From Malus domestica (lineage: Eukaryota; Streptophyta; Magnoliopsida; Rosales; Rosaceae), in the NCBI RefSeq assembly GCF_042453785.1, contig NC_091663.1, forward strand, positions 23,458,501 to 23,522,500: a stretch of DNA of 64,000 nucleotides. The letters run 5' to 3'. The notes under the pieces were generated by a model. That model had not been told where the DNA came from, made no database searches, and saw only the letters and a program-made list of their open reading frames with translations. Shown here in pieces: positions 1-11,355 of this stretch. Numbering within the stretch: the stretch's first letter is position 1; each line of letters opens with the position of its first letter. A program made the position numbers and the translations under genes.

Positions 1-109
1 GGTGCAAAAGATGGATTTACGAGAATAAACACAATTCTTTGCCACCATTGGCTCCCTGTTTTTTTTTAATAAATGAAATTATCTATACTAAGGGGTTGGA
101 TGAGTAGGC

Positions 110-245
110 TAAACCTCACAATGAACTAACAATAATATGGTTCAAATTCGCTTTTGGCAAAAATCAAACATAAGACATTTCACTTACAAATGAAGAGGAA
201 ACCACTAGACCGTAGTACTAAGAGACCCTTCTACTAAGTGTTTAA
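110..245. repeat. Dispersed A/T-rich repeat fragment
   Basis: A stretch that includes a segment about cells ending in 'accactagaccgtagtac' resembles segments at about 3670-3810 and (reverse orientation) 56130-56300 in this window. The shared text is a 'cacttacaa(a/g)tgaagagg'-type phrase next to a 'caaattcg' phrase. It is a low-copy relic of a dispersed repeat. No ends or target duplication were found, and there is no coding potential in 1-397. Confidence 0.35.
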
Positions 246-397
246 TTTTTCTTTTTCTTTTTTGTCGATGCTAAGTGTTTATTTTAAGGTAGCTCATTTT
301 TCCAACTTACCAAATACTTTCAAGTACCTATTCTTTTAGGTTTCGTTTTATTTTTACCCTATTATTTTAGCCAGTAACAAAACCTCATAATATTTTC

Positions 398-1266
398 ACA
401 ATAATGCTATTATTACCACATTATTATACCACCTTATGTGGCGGCTGAGTTGGACATGCTTTCTCACTTAATTACAATATACTTGGATTTGCATATAAAT
501 TTTATTAATTTTAATTAGTTTTTGTTCAGAAACAGATATTAGCTTGAATTAAAACACTTCAATTTTCATAGTTTTGCACCCCTTGTCCAGTCGTCCTCAA
601 ATACTCTTCTTGTCGTCCCAATCTCCTCCTCCCTCCTTAAAGTTCCTCTAATTGTCTTGTGCTTCTTCATCCTCCTTCCTCCTCTTTTCCAAAACAAATA
701 GAAAGAACATTAAAAAAAAAAAAACAAACAAACAAACAAAAGGCCAATTGCAAAAGGAAAAAAAAAAAAGCATAATTAATTTCAATAATTGGCAAGCAAC
801 TGCAGCATAAATATGAGGTTTTTTCAAGAACAGTGACCCCATAACCTTTAATCTAATAGAAAACTTGTTCCTTTTGACTCCATCAAATTTTTAAAGATGC
901 ATATAAAGTCATTGTTCAATGAAACGATCAGCTAACCCGTATTTTATGACAATAAAAAGGCAAACAAATACGATTAGTTGAAACCAAATAAAATTTGACA
1001 AAAAAAAGGAGATTGCAGGAGGCTAAAGAGGAAGGAGGGAGGAGATTGGGGTGAGAGGGAGAAAGGAGATGGAGTGCAAAACGAAGCGTCCAACCCAATC
1101 AATTCTAATTAGGGTGTTGTAATTATTAATTTTTTTTTAAAGAATAAATGTGTTATTTATAGTAATAATAAAACTAAAACTAAAGATGTGGCATGTCGAA
1201 GTAAAACTGCCACATAAGGTAGCATAGAAATTATGGTATAATAACAGGGTAATAATAGTATTACTC
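398..1266. mobile_element. Foldback-type element with long inverted arms
   Basis: The two ends are inverted copies: the left starts with an 'ATAATGCTATTATTACC' motif and the right ends with its near complement 'GGTAATAATAGTATTAC'. The similarity continues inward for roughly 250 bp: a C-rich block near 615-640 is the complement of the G-rich block near 1020-1050, and 'tttgcacccc' near 575 pairs with 'gagtgcaaaac' near 1073. The element is flanked by an 8-bp direct repeat ATATTTTC (390-397 and 1267-1274). There is no transposase; a minus-strand ORF at 648-842 is low complexity. The 8-bp duplication suggests hAT or a MULE-type foldback MITE; the superfamily is unsure. Confidence 0.65.
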
Positions 1267-1394
1267 ATATTTTCTTCATGAGAAGTACGGCATTCCCATT
1301 ATATATCCAAGTGTTTATTTTGTAATTATGCGTACAATATTCCAGTTACATGGGGGCATCTTTCTAATTATTCCTGATTTATTCTTTGACCTTA

Positions 1395-1600
1395 AATTCC
1401 GGATCCTTTTATTGGGGATCCTAGAAATCCTGTGATCGTGATCGTGATCGTTCATTATACATTGTGCGATTAATTTTCGTTAGGTATTATTTATATTTAA
1501 TTTTAAATTTTAAATTTTGAAATGATTTCTGACTGCACGATGTACGATGAACGATCACGATCACGGAATTTCTATGATCTTCAAGAAAATGATCCGGCTT
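1395..1600. repeat. Inverted-repeat MITE, copy 1
   Basis: A palindromic unit of about 200 bp with 'ggatcc' motifs near one end and complementary 'gatccgg' near the other. The middle pairs 'gtgatcgtgatcg' (about 1432) with 'cgatcacgatcac' (about 1551). Related copies are at about 2690-2885 and 3258-3450. It forms one end of a locally duplicated block. Confidence 0.55.
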
Positions 1601-1879
1601 AAATCCATACACATTTTCTGCAGGTCAGCAAAAAATAATCCATTTCTATATCTCTGCATTTCCTTGATCGGATGATCTCAAAAAACCCTAGTCTAGTAAA
1701 TTAAACAAGTGAAACCAAATCCATCATAGTCCATGAATTTTAGACAGCAGCTCTTAAGACAAAATTAGTATGTAAAAGATTGGGAAGAAAGACAACCCGC
1801 GTTTCAGGCTAGGAATCTTGTTGTGTACACGTTGGAAAATAAAATTTAAAATTGAATATCATATTCGTTTTATTATATA
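1591..1879. repeat. Local duplication, first copy
   Basis: About 280 bp from 'taaatccatacacattttctgcaggtc' region onward is almost identical to 2890-3167, including the phrases 'agaaagacaaccc' and 'gtttcaggctaggaa'. The copy continues on the far side of the Helitron (2610-2690), which matches 3168-3250. So the block was contiguous before the Helitron entered. Confidence 0.75.
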
Positions 1880-2609
1880 CTAGCAGATGAGCACACATTT
1901 TGTGTGTGTGAACAATTTCATTTTAGTTTTTGTTATTGATTAAGGAGTGTGATTAGTTTTTTAAATTTTAAAAAGAGTATAGAATAATGATGATGAGACA
2001 ATTTCTCTTAATAAGTGCATATTTTTTCTTGATAATTATTGTTTCGTCCTCTTTATGTAAATATTATGTATCAAAAGTGAGGGTAAAATAGAAAAATAGC
2101 TATATGATTGTCATTTTCTAAAAAAAATGAGGGTAAAATAGGAAAATAGGGATATGATTGTTATTTTGTCAAAAGGTTCAAAATTAAAGCTTCTTCAACC
2201 GTCCACCTCCTCCCACGTTTTCCTCAAGTGCAACCGTTTCAGTTCATTCAAACTATCCAAAAAACATAATGATTTCACTTACCTATATGAAAAAATGATG
2301 GTGGGACAATTTCTCTTAATAAATGCATATTTTTTATCTTATGTAAATATTATATATCAAAAGTGAGGGTAAAATAAGAAAAATAGGAATATGATTGTCA
2401 TTTTCTCAAAAGATACAAAATTACTATTTTGCCCTCCTTGTGTAAATATTGTGTATCAAAAATGAGGGAAAAATAGAAAAAAAGGGGCAAAAAGTCCAAA
2501 AGATACAAAATTACTATTTTGTCCTCCTTATATAAACTTTGTGTATCAAAAGTGAGGGCAAAATAAAAAAAAAAGTTGACAATGAGGGTTCTCTTAATAA
2601 TAGTATAGA
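1880..2609 (-). mobile_element. Non-autonomous Helitron with a visible empty site
   Basis: Read on the minus strand, the element begins TCTATACTATTATTAAGAG and ends ...TCATCTGCTAG (CTRR-type end CTAG), preceded by a small hairpin whose arms are ACACA and TGTGT (near 1893-1908). It lies exactly between A and T with no target duplication, as Helitrons do. The duplicated flanking block at 3159-3180 carries the same sequence uninterrupted, so the empty site is seen (between 3167 and 3168). Inside are about five imperfect tandem units built on 'gtgagggtaaaata' with AT-rich spacers. No Rep/helicase is encoded. Confidence 0.8.
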
Positions 2610-2689
2610 TAACTATATTACATATATAAATTTGTTTCTCTTGCCTATTTATTTTATATTAACTTTGACACAAATAACATAACTTTCTT

Positions 2690-2885
2690 GAGAGGATCCT
2701 CGCCGGATCCTCTTTGTGAGGATTCCAGGAATCCTCTAATCACATATGTTCATAGTGCATCATGCGACCAGTTTTCGTCCGATACTGTTTATATTCAATT
2801 TTAAATATAAAAATTTACAATGATTTCTGACCGCATGATGAATGGTCACGATCACGAGATCCTTATGATCCTCATGAAAATGATC
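2690..2885. repeat. Inverted-repeat MITE, copy 2
   Basis: Second copy of the palindromic MITE, beginning near 'ggatcctcgccggatcctc' and ending near 'gatcctcatgaaaatgatc'. It is followed directly by the second copy of the duplicated block (2886-3167). Confidence 0.6.
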
Positions 2886-3257
2886 GGGCTTAAATCCATA
2901 CACATTTTCTGCAGGTCAGCAAAAAATAATCCATTTCCATATCTCTGCAATTCCTTGATCGGATGATCTCACAAAACCCTAGTCTAGTAAATTAAACAAG
3001 TGAAACCAAATCCATCATAGTCGATGAATTTTAGACAGCAGCTCTTAAGACAAAATTAGTATGTAAAAGATTGGGAAGAAAGACAACCCACGTTTCAGGC
3101 TAGGAAGCTTGTTGTGTGCACGTTGGAAAACAAAATTTAACGATTATCATATTCGTTTTATTATATATAACTATATTACATATATAAATTTGTTTCTCTT
3201 GCCTATTTATTTTATATTAACTTTGACGCAAATAACATAACTGTCTTTGGCTGCAAT

Positions 3258-3450
3258 GAGAGAGAATTCTCGCCGGATCCTCTTTGTGAGGATCCCAGTA
3301 ATTCTCTAATCACATCCGTTCATCGTTTATCATGCGACAAATTTTCGTTCAGTACTATTTATATTCAATTTTAAATATAAAAATTTACAATGATTTTTTA
3401 CCGCATAATGTACGATGAATGGATGTGATTTGAGAATCCCGGAATCCTCA
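3258..3450. repeat. Inverted-repeat MITE, copy 3
   Basis: Third copy. It begins with 'tctcgccggatcctctttg' and ends with 'gaatcccggaatcctcactc'. It follows a third partial copy of the duplicated flank (3168-3250 matches 2610-2690), which shows tandem segmental duplication rather than independent insertions. Confidence 0.6.
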
Positions 3451-4833
3451 CTCGGCTGCAATACTGTTAGATTAATTTTTATTATAGTTAAATGTAAGTG
3501 GCATCTCGGCGAAGAACGGGCAAACGGCAAAATGTTACATTGATCCCAAGTTTATATGCTTATTGCATGACATCAGAGTAGGTAAAGGAGCTGGAACAAG
3601 CTGCACAGATACAGTTTTTTATTTTTATTTATATATATATATATATATTTTTAATAAACAGTATCTTGACATTAAAAGGTGAAATGAGTTAACACATAAC
3701 GAATTAGGCATAATAATTTGATTCGAATTCATCATTTACCGGAATCAAACTTACAAATTCTCACTCATTAATGAAAAAATATACCACTAAATCGTAGGGC
3801 AACCCACTTACAAGCTGACAAAAATAATTTTTAAAGATAAATGTACCTCTCTTAAGTTTGAATTATATTGACAAGGTAACATGCAATCCATTATTATCAA
3901 TTAGAAATGTGGGGGTCAATGCAAGGAAGAGTCGAAAGTCAAAGGCTGAAGCCTGCCGGTGTTCGTTTTCTTGTTTGTACTAATTTTCTGTAATATCTTC
4001 TTAATCCAATATTTAGTAAAATAATCTGACTGCTACAGAATGCCACCAACAACAAAGAAATTTAGTAAATTGACTATATAAGTACATATTGTGCATAGCT
4101 GGTTTTTTTTTTTTTTTAATCAGACCTCTTTTCTGATTTTTATTTTTTTTAATTTTTAATTTTATACTGACCCCTAATATAACTAGTTGACTAATTTGTA
4201 TGAGAATTTTTGTTACCGACATCGCTAAATTTATGACTAGTTATGTTGTTTTTGGGGACCTTGGAAGCACAAGAATATGAGCTTCCAAAAAAGCAAATAT
4301 TATAGATTAAAAATTCATTGTTGTTTGCCTTTTGTCTTTGATTTGTTTCATGAGCTTTGTATGAAGTACCTATTTTCATGAGTGCTTGTCTTGAAAGTTT
4401 CTTTGTTATAAATATGTAGAAAATTTTATAGAAGACTCGAACTGCTTTTGGTAAGCATTTAAAAGTACTTCTTAATAGGTGTGGATTTGAAAAACCGAAA
4501 ATTGAATAGAATATTGAACTAAAGTCGAAAACAATCGAACTTAAAAAAACCAAACCGAACCAAAATTGTTTAGCTCGGTTTTTGTTTCCATGGTTTGGAA
4601 ACCGAAGTAGCACCTAAATTGACGTTGTTTTTTGGTTTTGTATAACTCGAAAATGACGTCATTTTTTGTTTGCTTATAACCCTACGCTGCTCATGTGCTT
4701 GGTTTTCTTATGCGCCGTCTCACTCTCATCAACTCACTCCTCAAAGCCGTTCCAGCGTGTTCAATCTCCTAGGGGATTGGGTGTGAAATCCCTTCCACAT
4801 CCCCCCCCCCCCCAAAAAAACAACTCCTTTAGC
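3451..4833. other. Non-coding stretch, degenerate repeats only
   Basis: No gene is supported here. It holds a short (TA)n run near 3631, a dispersed repeat fragment at about 3670-3810, and at about 4480-4610 a piece rich in 'aaccgaa' and 'ggttt' motifs that resembles a decayed relative of the hAT-type element at 4834-5788. The ORFs on the minus strand at 4013-4613 are AT-rich and show no domain. Confidence 0.5.
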
Positions 4834-5788
4834 TAGGGGTGGGCACAGTGCGATTCGATGTGGTTCTACCCTCAAACCATAACCGAAATCAGAAAATATT
4901 AACGGTTCGGTTCGGTGCGGTTCCACTTAAATTTATTACAAAAACCATACGATTCGTTTTAAATTGGTTTTGGTTCGGTTCATGCCGGTTTACGATTCCG
5001 AATACTAAATCATTTGAATACCAAATCAAAATGGTATTCAAAGTTTACTTGGTTTTTTTTTTCTTGTGTTTTTTGCATACTTGCATTCAAATACGACTTC
5101 TAAAATGGTTATACAAAGTTACAAACAAAAAATATCCTTTTGAAATACTAAATCAAAATGCAAATGTCCTTGATACCAAGCAAATAAAAAAGGAAACACA
5201 ATTCAAATGTACATATACATTTATAATACAAATTACATACAAATACATCCACTATGCAGTAAGAATGTTAATACGAATACAATAATTTAAACTTAAAAGG
5301 GACTTATCAAGAGATTAAAAAATTGCCCAAGAAAAAGGGAAAAAAAAAGCAAGATGTAACTGAACACATTAAGATCATTCTATTCCTAGAAAGAGATGAA
5401 ATCAAAACCTGAATGTCAAATTTGGAGTTCTAGGAGAGAAAATGACCTTTTTTTTTTCAAATATGTGCCTTATCTCAATAGGTGAACTATGCAAGTGAAA
5501 GACCTAATTGAGAAATGTTGTCGCCCTAGGTTAAACCTGTTTGGTTTTCACCACTTATTTAGTGACACCTGTATCGGTTATTAAATTTAATTAATTATTT
5601 ATATTCACGATTCGGTTCGATTCTAAGTTGTTCTACCAACATGAAAACCAGAATCGGAATCGATATGAATGGTTCGGTTCGATTTTTGAACCTATGTTGA
5701 TTTTTTTTTGTCATCACAGTTTTTTATGATTTTTTTTGTCACAGTTTGATTTGGTTTCGCAGTTCCACGATTTTTATGCCCACACCTA
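4834..5788. mobile_element. Non-autonomous hAT-type element
   Basis: Terminal inverted repeats TAGGGGTGGGCA (left) and, read inward from the right end, TAGGTGTGGGCA. The flanking 8-bp sequences CCTTTAGC (4826-4833) and CCTCCAGC (5789-5796) agree at 6 of 8 positions, as expected for an aged hAT target duplication. Subterminal regions are rich in 'ggttcggttcgg' motifs in both orientations. There is no transposase; the 148-codon plus-strand ORF inside (4839-5285) is the subterminal repeat read through and is not a gene. Confidence 0.7.
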
Positions 5789-6354
5789 CCTCCAGCCCAA
5801 TTCAATTCATTGGGCTCCAGGGGAATCCAGTTGGTCACCTAAGCAAAAATCAACAAGCCCAGCCCCCAGGTGCAGTGATGCAAGGTTTATGTCACCATGA
5901 CGTCATCCACTATTAAAAAAAAATCAATAAAGATACAAAAAATTAATTAAAATTAAAAAAATGTATATTAAAAAAAATTATTTGCTACCCCACTCGTAAG
6001 GGTGGGGCGCCCTTACTAACCTGAGGGGTGTAGGGCGTGCTTAATGTTACTTCATAAGAGTGGTGAACAAATTTCAAATACTATGCCTCACTTGACCAAA
6101 ACTCCATCACCTATCAATTGCTTTAAGAGCAACTCCACCCATGGAGCCCTCCCTCCTGGCAATCCACTATTGAATCCACCATATTGAACAGTAACTGCCT
6201 TTAATGAATAGTAACTACCTTTAATGAACAGTAATTGCCCTTTGCATCTCCACCCTTTGAGCCCTCCCCCTGGCAATAGGCAATAAAATATTAGTTTTTT
6301 TTGTTTGTTTAAATAATACAAAATAAAATTATTTGTAATTTCGGATAAGATTTT

Positions 6355-6680
6355 TTAAATCGTTCTCGTTGTGCCACGTGTCATTTTATAAAAAAAACAA
6401 TTATTTAGCGATGGAGTTCGATAAGATTTTTATCCAATGTCATCGTGCCACGTGTCATTATCTTTTGAGAATCTTTGACGATAAATTTCGATTAGATTTT
6501 AACTCGTTCAAAATTGCGCCACATGTCATTATCCGGAAAGATAATTATTGGAGATTGATTTCGATAAGATTTTTATCCAATACGATCGTGCCACGTGTCA
6601 TTATCTTTTCAGAATCTTTGAGGATAGATTTCGATCAGATTTTTAACGAATGACGGCATGCCACGTGGCCTCATCTACAA
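6355..6680. repeat. Subterminal GCCACGTG repeats of the Harbinger element
   Basis: Five spaced occurrences of the core GCCACGTGTC or close variants (near 6372, 6448, 6519, 6588 and 6659), separated by about 70 bp of related spacer ('gataagatttttatccaat'). The other end of the element has the same core near 13937 and 14127. Such repeated palindromes at both ends could be binding sites for the element's Myb-like or transposase protein; this is inference. The plus-strand ORF through this array (6369-6653) is not a gene. Confidence 0.6.
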
Positions 6681-6800
6681 TCCGATCATTTCTGAATCGT
6701 CCATATAATCCACCATCCATCCTCACAAATCTCACACCAATTTTCTCAACATCTCTATCTCATTATTCATAGTTTATGCTTCTTCTTCACCATCCTTACA

Positions 6801-8188
6801 ATGTCTTCTTCTTCATCAAGGATGATGTGGGAAATCGATCAGCAAGAGGAAAAATTGTTTAACCAATCTGAAGGAATGTTCAAACTTCAGATAGCCAAAA
6901 ATGAGGTGGAAGAGGATGAGGAGCATATAAGGAGAGATGACGAAACAAGAATGGCCAGAGCCTCACATTCTCGTCGAGTCATCCAGACTGTTGCTCAGAT
7001 ATGTAGGCCCAGCCGTTCAAGAAACCTTGATAGAAGCAGGCAACGACGAGGTGAAGAACTGTTGGACGATTACTTTGTCCATAACAATGCATTTCCTGAT
7101 ACGTACTTCAGGCACCGTTTTAGAATGGAACGACATTTGTTCAACAGAATCATGACTGATGTTTGCAACCATGATTCTTACTTTGTGCAAAAGAAGGATG
7201 TTTGTGGTGTTATGGGTCTCCTGCTTGAGCAAAAAATCACTGTTGCGTGCGAATGCTTGCGAATGGAGCATCTGCAGACCAAGTGGATAAGGCATCTGCA
7301 GACCAAGTGGATAAGATAACAAGTATGGGGAAATCAACCATTTTTGAGGCCCTGATGAGGTTTTACGGAGCAGTCGAATCTTTGTACATCGCTGAGTACC
7401 TTCGAAAACCTACTCACATGGACTTACAAAGGCTTCTGAAGAATGGCGAGATGCGAGGTTTTCCTGGGATGATAGGAAGCATCGATTGTATGCACTGGAC
7501 GTGGAAAAATTGTCCAAGTGCATGGCAAGGCGCATATGGGGACAGAAAATGAGCAAAATCTATCATTTTGGAGGCAGTGGCATCTTTTGATACATGGATA
7601 TGGCACGCCTTTTTCGGGGTTCCGGGGGCTCAAAATGATCTTAACATCATTGCCCAATCCCCAGTGTTCAATGACGTCCTACAAGGAAAGGCACCAAAAG
7701 TCACGTACGTCGTCAACGGACGTAAGTACGACGGGCCATACTACCTAGTTGACGGCATTTACCCAGGGTGGGAAACATTTGTCAAAACAGTGCCACGTCC
7801 GCAAAGTGCAAAGGAAAAACACTTTGCAAGCTGTCAAGAGGGGTGCATGAAGGATGTGGAGCGTTGTTTTGGTATCCTTCAAGCTCGTTGGGCGATCGTC
7901 AGGGGTACTGCCAGAATGTTTAATGTAGAGTCACTTCAATCCATCATGATGACGTGCGTCATTCTTCACAACATGATTGTGGAAGATGAGTTCGATTATG
8001 AAGCGGTTGATGAATATGAGCCAGAGCCAGACAAGATGAACAATTCAAGAACACGGATATATTGTGTGCATGATGCCACTGAAGAACCCGTGCAACACGA
8101 GCCATTAGAAAGGGATGGACGTTACAATGAAAGGGTCATTCAACGATATACTGCACTTCAAAGGTCATCTATGCACAATGATCAGTAA
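6801..8188 (+). pseudogene. Harbinger-type DDE transposase (HARBI1/ALP1-like), disrupted
   Basis: This encodes the nuclease of the transposon, which in intact relatives cuts and joins the element ends with its Myb-like partner in the nucleus. The start is the ATG at 6801. The N-terminal part (to about 7235) is in one frame. A single-base loss near 7240 shifts the rest, which continues in the frame of 7247-8188. A TGA at 7550-7552 interrupts that frame. A 24-bp tandem duplication at about 7267-7314 repeats 'gcatctgcagaccaagtgga'. The catalytic triad is still visible: Asp in IGSIDCMHW, Asp in YYLVDGIYP, and Glu in KDVERCFGIL. The C-terminal segment LHNMIVEDE is also typical. The reading is otherwise well preserved, so inactivation may be moderately recent. 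Confidence in family is high. Confidence 0.9.
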
Positions 8189-9764
8189 ATTGACTTGATA
8201 GAGCACCAGTGGGCATTGAAACAAGTTGAAGATACTTAAGTTTATTTAGTATGTTTGTTTGTATTTGGTGTGTTTATGTAATTTTATTTGATGTGTTTTT
8301 TGTAGTGAGCTTTTTATTATTTCGTATGTTTATGTAATCTTATTTATTTGGTATGTTTATATAATTTTATTTGGTGTGTTTATATAATTCCAATTGGTGA
8401 GTTTTTTAGTTTTATTTGGTGTGTTTATAATTTCATTATACGTGAACAATTTGATGAATAAAGATTCTATTATTAGGATAAATATATTATGAAATTAAAT
8501 ACATGTACTCTCACTTTAAATAAAGTACCAACTTCAATAAAATGGAAACAACATAAATAATAAATTACAACCCAAAGTGATTGGAAAACTATGGGCTCCG
8601 ATTACAAAAAGTACCCTATTCATCATCACTTAACCAATCTGTGGTGCTAGGATCATCTTGTCTTGTTGTGCTAGGACCATCTTGTCTTGTTGTGTTAGGA
8701 CCATCTTGTCTTGATCTCGCTTCTCTTGCACGCCACCTTTGCACCACATCCGCTTTCTTCGACTGCAAAAAATATTTAGAATTTGGAGACATCCCTTCTA
8801 AACGCGTGTTCATAATGTCACGATCTCATTGTGCAATTCTTTCTTCTCTAAGCAACTCTCTTTCTTGCCTAAGTAGCTCTCTTTCCCTCTGTTCAGTTTG
8901 AAATGCTTGTTGAATAGCTGCAGCTTTTATCTCATCTCTAGCCTTTTCAGCCTCATATTTTTCCAATTCCCGTGCCAACGTCAATTCACCTTGACGAGCA
9001 AGTTCTTGCATGTACTTTCCATAATCATTCTTGGAAGCACTTCCTTTCCTCTTTGAAGCCTTCTTACCTTGAGGCCTAATTGGATAACGGGTCGACCCCG
9101 ATGCTTGTTCAGGAATGGGCGTTTCAGGCACTTCTTCTTCATCTTCTTCATCAACATGGGAGCCATGATCGGGTGTAGAGTGTGGAGGGGTGCTGTGTAC
9201 AAATGTGTTGTGTAGAGGGATGTTGTTCATGCATACTTCTGAACCAACAGGCACAACTTTGAATTTAGGACAATCTTTAACAATATTCCAACATTCCTGA
9301 AGGAAATTTTGTGAAAAACATGTTCATTTGAGCAACATCTATGGCATGCAATTAACATTTAAAGGCGGAATCATGCTTGTATGCACTCAAAAACAAAACA
9401 TTACCCATGAAATTCAAAACCTAGTAGAAAGGTGAACCAAGACTCAACTCAAGAACAAAGTGAGTTCAGATATTTTATACCTTTGTTGATTCCTCTTTGC
9501 ATAAGCAAAGGCTAATCACCTAATGAGTGAAGGAAATTTTGTGAAAAACATGTTCATTTAAGCAACATCTATAGCATGCAATTAACAAGCAATTAACAAT
9601 TAAAGGCGGAATCATGCTTGTATGCACTCAAAACAAAACATTACCCATGAAATTCAAAGCCTAGTAGTTAGGTGAACCATGACTCAACTCAAGAACAAAG
9701 TGAGTTGAGAAATATTATACCTTTGTTGATTCCTCTTTGCATAAGCAAAGGCTAATCACCCAAG

Positions 9765-11353
9765 GAGAGGGCCTTCATTCCTTGCTTCTTAGATCCATCA
9801 ATTTCTTGGAGGAGGATGATGAAAAGATTCTCCAAGTTCTCAAAATAGATAACCTCTAATTTTTCCACACCAAGGAGAGACTTGAATAAGAGAGGAGTGA
9901 CCTTGGAAGATGAGAGATTGCTAGCTAATCTCCTCCAAGGGGGCCAGCCTCTTAGAGAGAAAGGGAGAGACATGTTCTCTCCAATTTTCTCTAAAAGAAA
10001 CCCTAATGAAGAAATAGTTATAAAGTCATATTTATATCTACCTTCATTGGAGTGGCAAACTTGTAATAAGTCCAAAACCCACTCCACTATCATTATGGCC
10101 AGCCATAGGGTTTTATTGGGCTTTTTGGGCCTTTGTGAATTATTAGTCATTAAGTTGTCGTACAATTTAAGTCAATGGGCTTGACGTTCGAAGCCCATTG
10201 GACCTTGAGGCCCAAAACTAACCCATGGTCTTTTAACGAACTTTATTCATTTGATTAATTAACATATTAATTAATCATTGCCATAAATAATTAAACCATT
10301 TAATTATCCTTACCCATGTCTTTCTTCAATCTCTACCTTACTCGGTGTACGATCCATTAGGTTCCTTTTAGCGAGGCAGTGGACGATTGTTACTCTTAAC
10401 GATCGATTGTGAATTGAAACTTACTTTCAATTCTCCCTTTAGTGATTATACACGTTTAGGGCTTCCACAACCATGAGTGACACCTAGCAGTATGTCATGG
10501 TTACCCAAGCTAATCAGAAGAGGTGGAGAACCTATTCAGTTTAGGATTACAATGCAATACGGTCTTTCTCTAATACAATACTCTTGACCACATTGTTTGG
10601 TTTGATAGTTTAATCATGTCTACTATCCAATGTGATTCATTTACTTATATGATTACCTTGAATGTGATTTGGAACGACTTCCTAAATCTCATTCATACTC
10701 TGGCCAGAGATTCTTAATCATATTATAGAGTATTCTCCCTCAAACGGTTTGAAGGTTAGAGATCCCTTGTTACACATTCACTTGCCTCCATGCTTAAGTG
10801 GCTTAACCCCAACTATGTCGTGGACACCCTCTGACAGAGTGACTTTGACATAGTTAAAGATCAAGGACCTAACCACAAGACAACTATGATGCCTCAGGTC
10901 CAAGGACTACTTTGCATTATCTCAACCATGAGTTCTCATGTGACATGAGTATGAGAACTCATCGTTGATCATGTTCAGTGGGCTCATTCTCTATTGAGCA
11001 CCTACATGCTTGTCTTGGTGTCAATCACACCAATGACTCGAGACCAGTCACTCTCCCTGAGAAAAGACACAGCACGTACTGATCTTAACGGACTGTCAAT
11101 GCCCAATTGGCAATCCTATGATCAGGAACGTTTAGGATATGTATATGAAAGAGAATGGTCTCATGAATCTAACTTGTTTAAATTACATTCTCCTAATTAC
11201 ATATTCCTTGGACTTATCGTTTAAGCATATAACATTTATATGAGATGGCTTAAAATAATAATCTTTGCCTTTGATATTAAACTAGATTAGTTTAACATGT
11301 GAAATGTCCGTAAAGTATCATCATATGATTGGTTTTAGGGCACATTTCCAACA
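9765..11353. repeat. 1.59-kb direct repeat, copy 1 (inside LTR insertion)
   Basis: This begins with GAGAGGGCCTTCATTCC and ends with ATTTCCAACA. It matches 11356-12948 base for base over long runs, with scattered substitutions, and is separated from it by two bases. It contains a polypurine-free, non-coding sequence rich in 'cccttgttacacattcactt'-like phrases. Confidence 0.85.
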
Positions 11354-11355
11354 AT

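Noticed and set aside
4839..5285. A 148-codon plus-strand ORF as a gene
   Set aside because: It starts inside the terminal repeat of a hAT-type element and translates subterminal repeats and AT-rich filler.
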